Position numbers and translations under genes: made by a program
In this document: one piece after another, positions 55,616-64,000 of the stretch
Layout of the letters: each line of letters begins with the position of its first letter
Numbering within the stretch: the first letter of the stretch is position 1
Source of the DNA: Bacillus paralicheniformis
Lineage (GTDB): Bacteria; Bacillota; Bacilli; Bacillales; Bacillaceae
Direction of reading: 5' to 3'
NCBI RefSeq assembly: GCF_001042485.2
Contig: NZ_LBMN02000004.1
Location: 310,001-374,000 of the forward strand
DNA: 64,000 bases
The notes under the pieces: model-generated
Seen by the model: the letters and a program-made list of their open reading frames with translations, nothing else
Databases searched by the model: none
What the model was told of the DNA's origin: nothing

Positions 55616-56995
55616 ATGAATCACAAAGAAATCGCCGTACGTCTTATACAGCTTCTTGGCGGAGAAGATAATGTCATCAGTGCAGCTCATTGTGCGACAA
55701 GGCTTCGTTTGGTGATCAAGGACGAAGCGAAAATCGACCAGGAAAAGGTCGAAGAGTTGGAAGGTGTAAAAGGAGCCTTTTCGAGCTCTGGCCAATACCA
55801 GATTATTTTCGGAACAGGACTTGTTAATAAAGTGTATGAACAGTTTGCCAAAGAGCTGAATCTTGACCAAAAGGAAACGGTTCAGCACAGCGATGCCGCA
55901 AAGGGAAAAATGAATCCTTTAGCGCGATTCGCGAAAACGCTGTCAAATATTTTCGTGCCCATCATCCCGGCCATTGTTGCAAGCGGTTTATTAATGGGGC
56001 TGTTGGGGATGATGAAGGCATTTCAGTGGGTCGATCCTGATGCAGCGCTGTATAAAATGCTTGATATGTTCTCAAGCGCGGCATTTATTATCCTTCCGAT
56101 CTTGATCGGTGTCAGTGCTGCGAAAGAATTTGGCAGCAATCCTTACCTGGGGGCTGTACTTGGAGGTATTTTAATTCACCCGAGCTTGTTCAATCCTTGG
56201 GGACTGGCAACTGCATCTCCGGATGTGATGAACTTTTACGGGCTCAAAATTGAGATGCTGGGCTATCAAGGAACCGTTGTTCCAATTTTGCTTGCCGTGT
56301 ATGTGATGAGTAAAATCGAAAAAGGCGTAAGAAAAATTGTTCCAAACGCGATCGATCTTTTAGTGACACCGTTTGTCACGATTATTTCAACGGGATTTAT
56401 TGCCTTTATCGCAATCGGTCCTTTAGGAAGAATGCTTGGTACAGGGATCACGAACGTTTTAACTTATGTGTATGATCTTGCCGGACCTGTTGCCGGACTG
56501 ATTTTCGGAGGAACATACTCGCTGATCGTTTTAACTGGTGTTCACCACAGTTTCCACGCGATTGAGGCCGGCCTTATCGCTGATATCGGCAGGAACTACC
56601 TGCTTCCGATCTGGTCTATGTCCAATGTCGCCCAAGGCGGGGCCGGACTTGCCGTATTCTTTTTGGCAAAGCGCGCAAAAACAAAAGAAATCGCTTTACC
56701 TGCTGCTTTCTCTTCTTTTCTCGGCATTACCGAACCTGTTATTTTCGGTGTTAACCTCCGTTACCGCAAGCCGTTTATCGCGGCAATGGCCGGTGGAGCG
56801 CTCGGTGCTGCATACGTTGTCTTTATGAATGTTGCGGCAAACGCCTACGGTTTGACGGGAATACCGATGATTGCGATTGTTGCTCCGCTTGGAATGGGCA
56901 ACCTGATCCATTATTTAATCGGAATGGCGATCTCTGTGTCTGTCGCGTTTATCACAGCCTTTATCTTAGGAATTAATGAAGACGAGAAAAAGTGA
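55616..56995 (+). CDS. sacP: sucrose-specific PTS enzyme IIBC
   Basis: 459 residues. An IIB domain at the start with phospho-Cys26 (SAAHCATRLRLVI) is joined to an IIC channel of about ten helices (from residue 105), with ITEPVIFGVNLR near the end. It brings in sucrose as sucrose 6-phosphate; a IIA protein must come from elsewhere. RBS AAAGGAGGAG. Followed 18 bases later by sacA. Confidence 0.95.
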   Translation: MNHKEIAVRLIQLLGGEDNVISAAHCATRLRLVIKDEAKIDQEKVEELEGVKGAFSSSGQYQIIFGTGLVNKVYEQFAKELNLDQKETVQHSDAAKGKMNPLARFAKTLSNIFVPIIPAIVASGLLMGLLGMMKAFQWVDPDAALYKMLDMFSSAAFIILPILIGVSAAKEFGSNPYLGAVLGGILIHPSLFNPWGLATASPDVMNFYGLKIEMLGYQGTVVPILLAVYVMSKIEKGVRKIVPNAIDLLVTPFVTIISTGFIAFIAIGPLGRMLGTGITNVLTYVYDLAGPVAGLIFGGTYSLIVLTGVHHSFHAIEAGLIADIGRNYLLPIWSMSNVAQGGAGLAVFFLAKRAKTKEIALPAAFSSFLGITEPVIFGVNLRYRKPFIAAMAGGALGAAYVVFMNVAANAYGLTGIPMIAIVAPLGMGNLIHYLIGMAISVSVAFITAFILGINEDEKK

Positions 56996-57013
56996 CGGAA
57001 GGAGGGGAAAACG

Positions 57014-58450
57014 ATGAATCAAGATCAGGAGCTTCGTCAAAAGGCAATAAACCGGGTTGAAGAATACCGGGATATTGTAAACCTTGATCCCTATCGGCTG
57101 CATTATCACATCATACCTCCTGTCGGACTGCTGAATGATCCGAACGGATTCATTCAGTGGAAGGGAGTTTACCATCTTTTTTATCAGTGGATGCCTTTTA
57201 AAACGGGGCACGGTGCAAAGCTGTGGGGGCACTACTCTTCAACAGATCTCGTGAACTGGCGGCATGAAGAGATCGCCCTCACGCCGAGCGACTGGTTTGA
57301 TAAAAACGGCTGTTATTCAGGAAGCGCGATCGCTGAAAATAATGTGCTCCACCTGTTTTATACGGGGAATGTCAGAGATGACGAGGGAAATAGGGAGACC
57401 TATCAATGTCTCGCCGTTTCGAAAGACGGCATCTCGTTTGAAAAACAGGGGGTTGTTGCAAGGCTTCCGAAAGGATACACGGCTCATTTCCGCGATCCGA
57501 AAGTATGGAAAAAGAGTGGCAGCTGGTACATGGTGCTCGGCGCCCAGACTGAAAAACTTGAGGGCAGAGCCGTTCTGTTTCAATCGGATAATTTGAAAGA
57601 CTGGCAGTTCCTTGGCGACATCACAGGTTCAAATACAGATCAGCTCGGGGAATTCGGCTATATGTGGGAATGCCCTGACATGTTCGAACTAAACGGCAAA
57701 GACGTCTTAATTGTCTGTCCGCAAGGCCTTGAAGCAAAAGAGATGCGCTACCAAAACGTCTATCAGTCAGGTTATTTTGTCGGTGAATTGAACGAGCAGA
57801 AACCGGGTTTTACACACGGAGACTTTGAAGAGCTTGACCGCGGCTTTGATTTTTATGCGCCGCAGACGACAAAAGACGAATCAGGCCGGAGGATACTGGT
57901 TGCCTGGATGGGTGTTCCAGACCAGGATGAACAGAGCCAGCCGACGATTCAGCATCAATGGGTGCACTGTATGACATTGCCGAGGGAACTGCATTTGCAA
58001 AACGATAAAATCGTTCAAAAACCGGTCGCGGAGCTTAGAACGCTCCGCCAAAACGAAAAACGCGCAGCAATATCACTTAATCAAGGCACCGAAAAACTGG
58101 ACATTGTTCAACCGGACAAAACCGAGCTTTTCATCAGCCCGCAACTTATTGAAGACAGCTTTGAGATTTCCTTCAGGGGTGCCGCGCGACTCATTTACAA
58201 TAAAGCTGACGGCATCATAACTTTGGAAAGAAACAGCTATGTTGATGAAAGAACGGAAGCCAGACATTGTCGTTTGCATGAGCTCCGCGATTTAAACATC
58301 TTTTTAGACGCGTCTGCGATTGAAATCTTCGTCAATGGGGGAGAGGAAGTCTTTACGGCAAGATATTTTCCTTACCCGGGAAATAATGATGTTTGGATCA
58401 GTGCCAGAAAAGAAATCATAGTGAATGTAACATCCTGGACGGTCGCATAA
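57014..58450 (+). CDS. sacA: sucrose-6-phosphate hydrolase
   Basis: 478 residues, glycoside hydrolase family 32. Asp42 (LLNDPNGF) is the nucleophile; FRDPKVW and WECPDMF carry the transition-state Asp and acid Glu. It splits sucrose 6-phosphate into glucose 6-phosphate and fructose in the cytoplasm. No signal peptide. A C-terminal beta-sandwich module completes it. Co-transcribed with sacP. Confidence 0.95.
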   Translation: MNQDQELRQKAINRVEEYRDIVNLDPYRLHYHIIPPVGLLNDPNGFIQWKGVYHLFYQWMPFKTGHGAKLWGHYSSTDLVNWRHEEIALTPSDWFDKNGCYSGSAIAENNVLHLFYTGNVRDDEGNRETYQCLAVSKDGISFEKQGVVARLPKGYTAHFRDPKVWKKSGSWYMVLGAQTEKLEGRAVLFQSDNLKDWQFLGDITGSNTDQLGEFGYMWECPDMFELNGKDVLIVCPQGLEAKEMRYQNVYQSGYFVGELNEQKPGFTHGDFEELDRGFDFYAPQTTKDESGRRILVAWMGVPDQDEQSQPTIQHQWVHCMTLPRELHLQNDKIVQKPVAELRTLRQNEKRAAISLNQGTEKLDIVQPDKTELFISPQLIEDSFEISFRGAARLIYNKADGIITLERNSYVDERTEARHCRLHELRDLNIFLDASAIEIFVNGGEEVFTARYFPYPGNNDVWISARKEIIVNVTSWTVA

Positions 58451-58539
58451 AGGGAGCGGGTGCGGTTTGCTATTTTCTGTACAATCCCTTTATGATATGC
58501 TTTTTTTAGAGAGAGTGCAGTGAAAAAGGGGTTGTTTTT

Positions 58540-58806
58540 TTGGATCAAAACCAGCAGAAGTTGACAGCTGTGCGTTTGAAAAAAATAGCGGATCATATTG
58601 AGGATACGAGAGAGGAATACAATGGTTTGCTCCTTCAGATGAAGAAGCTGATCGGCGGTATTGAAGATAAAACAATTCCGGATGATGAAGAAATACAAAA
58701 GAAACTTCAAGACACTTATGAACAAATGAAAGAATATGCTCTTTTTGTGGAATCGATCGAGACTTTCTTAAGATCATCTGCAAGAACGATCAAACGCGAA
58801 AGCTAA
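58540..58806 (+). CDS. ywdA: YwdA, small helical protein
   Basis: 88 residues, helical and charged (IADHIEDTREEYNGLLLQMKKLIGG). B. subtilis YwdA (83 residues) follows sacA in the same way. Function unknown. TTG start at 58540 with AAAGGGG. Likely in the sacPA operon; a terminator follows. Confidence 0.8.
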   Translation: MDQNQQKLTAVRLKKIADHIEDTREEYNGLLLQMKKLIGGIEDKTIPDDEEIQKKLQDTYEQMKEYALFVESIETFLRSSARTIKRES

Positions 58807-58807
58807 A

Positions 58808-58845
58808 TAAAAGCCAGCCCCTTTTAATGGGGCTGGCTTTTATTT
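58808..58845. terminator. terminator between ywdA and pdxK
   Basis: AAAGCCAGCCCC / GGGGCTGGCTTT, a twelve-base perfect stem useful for both converging genes. Confidence 0.9.
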
Positions 58846-59652
58846 GCCGCTGAGCCGTAAAGCGGAGTGCTTCGTCGGCCCGACGTATTGATTCAAACGG
58901 AATGATTCGCGGATGGCTTCCGTAATAAATGTTTTTGCAGAATAAATGGCTTCTTTTACATTTGAACCTTTGGCGAGTTCAGCCGTAATCGCTGCGGAAT
59001 AGGTGCAGCCCGCCCCGTGCGTGTATGGAGTTTCAATTCTTTCTCCTTCGATGACTTCTGCATCCCGGCCGTCAAATAATACATCTACCGCTTTTTCGTG
59101 ATTCAGTTTGCCTCCTCCTGTAATGAGGACGTGTTCAGCGCCGAGGCCGTGAATGACTTTTGCCGCTTCCTTCATTTGCTCAACCGTTTTAATTTCTCCA
59201 AGTCCGCTGAGCTGGCCGGCTTCAAAAAGGTTTGGCGTAATGACCGTGGCAAGCGGAGCCAAAAGCTCTCTTAAAGCCTTTGCGTGTTCGGGATACAGCA
59301 CTTCATTTGCTCCTTTACATACCATAACGGGATCAATGACGACATTTTTCATGCTGTGCTTCTTGATTGTGTCTGCCGCCAATTCAATGATATCAACGGT
59401 CGGAAGCATGCCCGTTTTCATCGCATCTACCCCGATGCCGTCCACAATCGTCGACAGCTGGGCGCGGATGACTTCTGTATCAACTGGGAATACCTGGTGA
59501 TTCCAGTTGTTCTCAGGATCCATGGCGACAACAACCGTAAGGGCCGTCATTCCATAGACGTTCTTTTCTTGGAACGTTTTTAAGTCCGCCTGAATGCCGG
59601 CGCCTCCGCTTGAGTCAGAGCCGGCGATTGTCAGTGCTTTGTGCATTGTCAT
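58840..59652 (-). CDS. pdxK: pyridoxine / hydroxymethylpyrimidine kinase
   Basis: 270 residues, ribokinase-like. Motifs are TIAGSDSSGGAGIQADLKTF, AMKTGMLPT, VVIDPVMVCKG and the catalytic YTHGAGCTYSAAITAELAKG near residue 210. B. subtilis PdxK (YwdB, 271 residues) phosphorylates pyridoxine, pyridoxal and HMP. RBS GGAGGATT before the ATG. It stands alone. Confidence 0.92.
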   Translation of the reverse strand: MTMHKALTIAGSDSSGGAGIQADLKTFQEKNVYGMTALTVVVAMDPENNWNHQVFPVDTEVIRAQLSTIVDGIGVDAMKTGMLPTVDIIELAADTIKKHSMKNVVIDPVMVCKGANEVLYPEHAKALRELLAPLATVITPNLFEAGQLSGLGEIKTVEQMKEAAKVIHGLGAEHVLITGGGKLNHEKAVDVLFDGRDAEVIEGERIETPYTHGAGCTYSAAITAELAKGSNVKEAIYSAKTFITEAIRESFRLNQYVGPTKHSALRLSGK

Positions 59653-59889
59653 GTTCAGTCAATCCTCCACGATAAGAGATTCCATCCAAAGTTGGTTTAT
59701 TACTTATTATAGACAGCTTTTCACAAGATCACAATGAAATGGCTGCCGCTTTATAGTGCAGCGGTCCTCTGCCAAATTTCGTGAATGGATTGGCATAAAA
59801 AACCAAACCATCTTTTGATCCATGTGAAATTATTCGCATTATGATTTAATATGTTTAGAATGAAATAAGAAGGAGCGTATATCACAAAT

Positions 59890-60708
59890 ATGAACATATC
59901 TATCGTAGTTGTCACGCACAACCGGGTCACCGCTTTGTGCGAATTGCTTGAATCCATTACAAAACAGTCTGTTGCACCATTTGAAGTCATTATTGTTAAT
60001 GATGCCGGGGAGAGCGTCGACTTTGTTGAGCGCCTTTATTCAGACCTTCCGATCAGAGTTATCCATCTGAAAGAAAACGTGAAGCATGTAAAAGCGAGAA
60101 ATATAGGGGTGAAAGAAGCTTCCGGAGATGTTATTATGCTGTGTGATGATGATGATTTTTTCACTCCTTGCCATATGGAAAGAATGTTGAATGCGCTGGA
60201 GACCGCCGATTTTGTTTATTCGGATGCTGAGATTGTGTCTTTCGAAGAAAAAGAGGATAAAAGAATTCCGACAAGCCGTTATCTTTTTGCGTATTCCTTT
60301 AACTTGGATGAAATGAGGAAGTTTTCTACATATGTTCCTTCAGGGAGTATGTACAAACGGTCTCTTCATGACGAGATCGGCTATTTTGATCCTGCTGTCC
60401 ACAATTATTGGGATTGGGACTTTTTCCTGAGAGCAGCTGAGCGCTTTCGCGTGAAAAGGGTTCCTTTTGCAAGCGTCATCTATGCGTTTTCAGATCAGGG
60501 TGACAACCAATCCGGAGATCTTGGCGGAATGAGACAGTATTATTTGGATGTCTTGAGTGAAAAGCATCAGCTTGGCAAGCTGCCGACAAAGAACTTTTTC
60601 GTACTTCTCGAAGAACCTGCTATGAAAAAAAGGGAAGCGGAAAGCGAAATCGTCTGGGACGGAAAACCGGTCGCATCCAGGCTTTCCGCTGCAAGACAAT
60701 TGAGTTAA
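59890..60708 (+). CDS. ywdF: family 2 glycosyltransferase YwdF
   Basis: 272 residues, GT-A fold: SIVVVTHNRVTALCELLESI at the start, LCDDDDFFTPCHME for the metal-binding DxD and an acidic WDWDFFLRAAERF as catalytic-base region. It adds a sugar to an unknown acceptor at the inner membrane. RBS GAAGGAG is rather far (15 bases). Followed by ung after 13 bases, as in B. subtilis. Confidence 0.88.
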   Translation: MNISIVVVTHNRVTALCELLESITKQSVAPFEVIIVNDAGESVDFVERLYSDLPIRVIHLKENVKHVKARNIGVKEASGDVIMLCDDDDFFTPCHMERMLNALETADFVYSDAEIVSFEEKEDKRIPTSRYLFAYSFNLDEMRKFSTYVPSGSMYKRSLHDEIGYFDPAVHNYWDWDFFLRAAERFRVKRVPFASVIYAFSDQGDNQSGDLGGMRQYYLDVLSEKHQLGKLPTKNFFVLLEEPAMKKREAESEIVWDGKPVASRLSAARQLS

Positions 60709-60721
60709 GGAGGCCTGAACA

Positions 60722-61399
60722 TTGAAACAGATTTTGAATGACAGCTGGTGGCAGCAGCTGAAGGACGAGTTTAATAAGCCTTACTATCAAGAACTGAGGG
60801 AAATGCTGAAAAGGGAGTATGCAGAGCACACCGTATATCCTGAACCGAACGATATATACAATGCTTTGCATTATACTTCCTATGAAAATGTTAAAGTCGT
60901 GATTCTCGGCCAGGATCCGTATCATGGCCCGGGGCAGGCCCATGGCTTAAGCTTTTCCGTACAACCCGGTGTCAATCCGCCGCCTTCTTTGAAAAATATC
61001 TTTATAGAATTGCAGAATGACATTGGCGCCGACATCCCTAATCACGGTTCTCTCGTCAGTTGGGCCAAGCAAGGCGTTCTGCTGCTGAACACCGTTTTGA
61101 CTGTGAGACGGGGCCAGGCAAATTCGCATAAAGGAAAAGGGTGGGAACAGCTGACAGACAGTATCATAGATGTTTTAAACAAAAGAGATAAGCCGGTCGT
61201 TTTTATTCTCTGGGGCCGGCATGCCCAAATGAAAAAAGAGCGAATCGATACATCCAAGCATTTCATTATCCAGTCGCCGCATCCGAGCCCATTCTCGGCT
61301 AGAAACGGGTTTTTCGGGAGCAGACCGTTTTCAAGAGCCAATCAGTATTTGGAACAAATCGGTGATGAGCCGATTGATTGGTCCCTTCCGAATCTTTAA
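60722..61399 (+). CDS. ung: uracil-DNA glycosylase
   Basis: 225 residues, family 1 [21 protein letters not shown] with catalytic Asp65, and HPSPFSA with the catalytic His near residue 188. It removes uracil from DNA. TTG start with AAGGAGG. Operon with ywdF. Confidence 0.96.
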   Translation: MKQILNDSWWQQLKDEFNKPYYQELREMLKREYAEHTVYPEPNDIYNALHYTSYENVKVVILGQDPYHGPGQAHGLSFSVQPGVNPPPSLKNIFIELQNDIGADIPNHGSLVSWAKQGVLLLNTVLTVRRGQANSHKGKGWEQLTDSIIDVLNKRDKPVVFILWGRHAQMKKERIDTSKHFIIQSPHPSPFSARNGFFGSRPFSRANQYLEQIGDEPIDWSLPNL

Positions 61400-61404
61400 A
61401 ATCG

Positions 61405-61440
61405 CGAGAACCGCTAAAATAAGCGGTTCTTCGTTTGTCT
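61405..61440. terminator. terminator of ung
   Basis: GAACCGCT / AGCGGTTC stem followed by T-rich sequence, between convergent ung and ywdH. Confidence 0.7.
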
Positions 61441-61449
61441 GGCTCCTAT

Positions 61450-62832
61450 CTACCTGAGAAGTTTTTTGATGATTCGCAGCCCGTTTTTTGATGAAGGGTA
61501 ACGGAATGAAATGTCAAACAGGTTTGTCTGTTTTAAAACGCTTTTCTCGTGGGAAAACGTCTTAAAGCTGTGATACCCATGGTAACTTCCGATTCCGCTT
61601 TCGCCTACGCCGCCGAAGGGGAGGTAAGGTGTGGCTGTGTGCATCAGCGTGTCATTGATGCATCCCCCGCCAAATGAAATCCGGCTGAGGATGTGCTTCT
61701 GTACCGGTTTTTCATTCGTAAACAAATAGAGCGCGAGCGGTTTAGGGCGGCTTTGAACCATTTGGATAACGTCTTCGATTGTTTCATAGCCGATGACAGG
61801 AAGGAGCGGCCCGAAAATCTCTTCCTGCATGATCGGCGATTCCCAGTCGGGTTCATCGATAATGGCCGGAGCAATTTTAAGTGCGTCTTTTTGATACGTT
61901 CCGCCTGTTACGATATTCTCGTTGTGTAAAAAGCGGAGTAACCGTTCGAAATGACGTTCGCTTATGATTTTTCCGTACGCCGGATGGCTTTCCGGCGCTT
62001 TTCCGTAAAATGTTTGGATCGATTGCTTCAGAGCGTGCAACAGCCCGCTTTTCACATCTTTGTGTACGAGCAGATAATCAGGCGCAATGCACGTCTGTCC
62101 TGCGTTTGTCAGCTTTCCGAAAACAATCCTTTGAGCTGCAAGCTTAAGATCAGCATCCTTGTGCACGATGCAGGGGCTTTTTCCGCCAAGCTCAAGTGTG
62201 ACTGGAATGAGCTGTTTTGCTGCGGCTTCCATGACGACTTTGCCCACGGGAACACTGCCTGTAAAAAAGATATAGTCAAATTTTTGCCGCAAAAGCTCTT
62301 GATTCGTCTCCACCCCGCCCTCAATAACGGATACATATTCGGGGGGAAAGATTTCTTTAAGCATCTTGGATATGACGCTGGATACAGCGGGAGCAAGCTC
62401 TGACGGTTTGATGACGGCCGTATTCCCCGCAGCAAGTGCGCCGATCAGAGGCGAAACGGCAAGCTGAAACGGATAGTTCCATGGCGCGATGATCAGGACC
62501 GTGCCATAAGGCTCCGCAATGACGATGCTTTTTGAACCGATGTGCGAGACGGCCGTTTTGGCCTTTTTCGGCTTGGCCCATTTTTTTAATCGTCTGCTGA
62601 TGAAGCGGATTTCTTCCAGTACAATGCCGATTTCCGTCATATAGGCTTCGTGCTCTGATTTATTAAGGTCTTTCTGAAGGGCCTCGAGTATGTCCCGTTC
62701 ATATTTTTTTACAGCATTCTTAAGAATGTTGAGCTGTTCCAGACGATTTTCAACAGCGAGTGTTGCCCCGCTTAAAAAATATCGCTTTTGCTCGGTAACG
62801 GTCGTTTCGATGGAGGGTGTACGTTCTGCCAT
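61450..62832 (-). CDS. ywdH: aldehyde dehydrogenase YwdH
   Basis: 460 residues. NAD-dependent aldehyde dehydrogenase: [20 protein letters not shown] (NAD site), [11 protein letters not shown] with the catalytic Glu and [11 protein letters not shown] with the catalytic Cys. It belongs to the class 3/CALDH-like group and is close to B. subtilis YwdH (456). The ATG at 62832 was chosen, because the upstream in-frame ATG at 62880 is inside the -10 box. Oxidises fatty or aromatic aldehydes; actual substrate unknown. Confidence 0.9.
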   Translation of the reverse strand: MAERTPSIETTVTEQKRYFLSGATLAVENRLEQLNILKNAVKKYERDILEALQKDLNKSEHEAYMTEIGIVLEEIRFISRRLKKWAKPKKAKTAVSHIGSKSIVIAEPYGTVLIIAPWNYPFQLAVSPLIGALAAGNTAVIKPSELAPAVSSVISKMLKEIFPPEYVSVIEGGVETNQELLRQKFDYIFFTGSVPVGKVVMEAAAKQLIPVTLELGGKSPCIVHKDADLKLAAQRIVFGKLTNAGQTCIAPDYLLVHKDVKSGLLHALKQSIQTFYGKAPESHPAYGKIISERHFERLLRFLHNENIVTGGTYQKDALKIAPAIIDEPDWESPIMQEEIFGPLLPVIGYETIEDVIQMVQSRPKPLALYLFTNEKPVQKHILSRISFGGGCINDTLMHTATPYLPFGGVGESGIGSYHGYHSFKTFSHEKSVLKQTNLFDISFRYPSSKNGLRIIKKLLR

Positions 62833-62878
62833 TCCCTGATTCCTTTCGCTTTTAGAAATTCGAGTGAAGTTTTTTTTC

Positions 62879-62908
62879 ATTATGTGTGACAGCCTTTTCA
62901 GCTGTCAA
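62879..62908 (-). promoter_or_regulatory. SigA promoter of ywdH
   Basis: On the minus strand TTGACA (62908-62903) and CATAAT (62884-62879) are 18 bases apart. The short palindrome TGACAGCTGAAAAGGCTGTCA overlaps the -35 and may be an operator. The -10 covers an upstream in-frame ATG of ywdH and rules it out as start. Confidence 0.65.
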
Positions 62909-63102
62909 CTTTTAGCCGTAATAAAATCGGCGTTTCCACCTGCGTTTGCCTGCAGATATCTTTTTTAAAAGTGCAAAAGGTGATATTTCACAGCAGGAGA
63001 GGCAATTTTTCGCAATGGATATTTGCAAAGTGCATTCGGCACGGGAGAAGTTAATTTGGTAAAATGAAATGGAAACTGAAAACGGTTTGGAGGATCGATT
63101 TG

Positions 63103-63411
63103 ATGAACATACATATATCAAGTTTGCTGCAGAAGATGGAGGACGAATTGAAAAAAGCAAAGGAATGCAGCCAGGAAAATGAATTGAAAATGCACATCGC
63201 GGTTATCCGCTCCCTTTGCGACGTCATTGTTGAACCGCAGCAGCGGCCGTCCGTCCAGTCTTCACCCTATGTTCAAACGGCCAATAAACCATCGAGCGAC
63301 CAGCTGATGCTAGAAAAAATGATGGGGAGCGCCGGTGCTGAACAATACAAAAAACAAGAGAAACAAAAGCACGAAGATGACGGCAACGGAGATTCTATTT
63401 TTGATTTCTAG
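63103..63411 (+). CDS. ywdI: YwdI (DUF5327)
   Basis: 102 residues: a helical start (ISSLLQKMEDELKKAKECSQENELKMHIAVIRSLCDVI) with a Pro/Gln-rich and acidic C-terminal part ending GDSIFDF. B. subtilis YwdI is similar in length and place. Function unknown. GGAGG nine bases before the ATG at 63103. Confidence 0.85.
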   Translation: MNIHISSLLQKMEDELKKAKECSQENELKMHIAVIRSLCDVIVEPQQRPSVQSSPYVQTANKPSSDQLMLEKMMGSAGAEQYKKQEKQKHEDDGNGDSIFDF

Positions 63412-63449
63412 GCGCCGTCGGCTGTTTTAAAAAAGAGAGGTTGATCAAC

Positions 63450-64000
63450 TTGAAACTGCTTTTTGGGGCTTTACAATGGACGGCATTTATTATTGCGGCC
63501 GCAATCGTGGTGCCCATTGCAATCGGGCAGTCATTCGGGCTGAACCAGGCAGAGACCGCTGGGCTGGTTCAAAGCACTTTTTTCGTGCTCGGCACAACGG
63601 CTTTTATCCAATGTTTATTGGGACACCGCCTGCCGATTAATGAGAGTCCGGCCGGCCTCTGGTGGGGCGTGTACACGATTTATTCCGGTCTTACAGGGAC
63701 CGTATTTGCGACTCATATTGAAACGCTTCAGGGGCTGCAGGGAGCGATGCTGCTAAGCGCGGTTTTCTTCTTTATTTTTAGTTTATTTAAAGTTATTGAT
63801 AAGCTGGCTGTGATGTTTACTCCTGTTGTGACGGGCATTTATTTACTGCTGCTGGTCATCCAGCTTAGCGATCCGATCGTTAAAGGTGTCATGGGGATCG
63901 GCTACCGGAAAAACGAGGTCGATATACCCGTGTTTTTGCTGGCGGTTGTGGTCATGCTGGCTACGTTTCTGATGAGCCGGTCAAACATTCCGGTTCTCAA
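63450..64000 (+). CDS. ywdJ: YwdJ, nucleobase:cation symporter-like permease (partial)
   Basis: Open frame from TTG 63450 (RBS GAGAGG) to the window edge, 183 codons seen. The product is highly hydrophobic (MKLLFGALQWTAFIIAAAIVVPIAIGQ..., about five helices so far) and contains GLVQSTFFVLGTTAFIQCLLGHRLPINESPAGLWW, the typical first part of xanthine/uracil permeases (NCS2). B. subtilis has ywdJ in the same place. Specificity unknown. 3' end is missing. Confidence 0.85.
   Translation, partial: MKLLFGALQWTAFIIAAAIVVPIAIGQSFGLNQAETAGLVQSTFFVLGTTAFIQCLLGHRLPINESPAGLWWGVYTIYSGLTGTVFATHIETLQGLQGAMLLSAVFFFIFSLFKVIDKLAVMFTPVVTGIYLLLLVIQLSDPIVKGVMGIGYRKNEVDIPVFLLAVVVMLATFLMSRSNIPVL

Noticed and set aside
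62833-62880. ATG at 62880 as start of ywdH
   Set aside because: It overlaps the -10 box of a near-consensus promoter, so it would not be on the mRNA.

Overview
This window is a chromosomal segment of a Bacillus, most likely the B. licheniformis / B. paralicheniformis group. Gene content and order follow the B. subtilis stretch running from ywb through thiME, qox, ywcE, rodA, nfrA, vpr, sacTPA and ywd. Interruptions relative to B. subtilis are the galactonate operon, the ydfHIJ block, the lasso-peptide cluster, xylRAB and a second rodA. The Gram-positive Shine-Dalgarno sites, frequent TTG/GTG starts and compact rho-independent terminators fit this. No rRNA, tRNA, CRISPR array or intact insertion sequence was seen.

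Layout. 0-3.2 kb: D-galactonate catabolism (dgoA-dgoD-dgoT). 3.3-8.9 kb: a YwaF-type membrane protein, then the YdfHI two-component system with its MMPL exporter YdfJ and a small membrane protein that carries the same operator motif. 9-14.6 kb: gspA, a hydroxyacid dehydrogenase, ywbC, ywbD, a proline/sodium symporter and a small membrane protein. 14.7-19.4 kb: ywbGH (holin-like pair), an orphan pair of type VII secretion helper genes, the LysR regulator ywbI, and thiM-thiE. 19.5-23.7 kb: xylR divergent from xylAB. 23.7-28.8 kb: a solute symporter with a DUF485 partner broken by a stop codon, an FMN reductase, an unannotated slrA-like antirepressor and galE. 29.3-33.2 kb: the quinol oxidase operon qoxABCD.

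33.3-42.8 kb holds the most interesting system: a lasso-peptide cluster. A 38-codon precursor gene on the minus strand encodes a strongly cationic predicted core (SKKSKPGDGKFGRGVKRG, ring Ser1-Asp8). It faces a LuxR-type response regulator, followed on the plus strand by RRE protein B1, leader peptidase B2, macrolactam synthetase C (interrupted by a one-base frameshift), two ABC exporters, a GNAT acetyltransferase and a secreted clostripain-like protease.

42.8-49.8 kb: ywcE, a YjiH family protein, two tandem rodA genes, an M20 amidohydrolase and nfrA. 49.7-64 kb: small membrane proteins, ywcH, vpr, a cluster of DnaA-box-like sequences, ywcI, the sucrose system sacT-sacP-sacA with its antiterminator target, ywdA, pdxK, ywdF, ung, ywdH, ywdI and the start of ywdJ, which runs off the end.

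All function assignments rest on reading the translations and on remembered family features. No database search or structure prediction was run.
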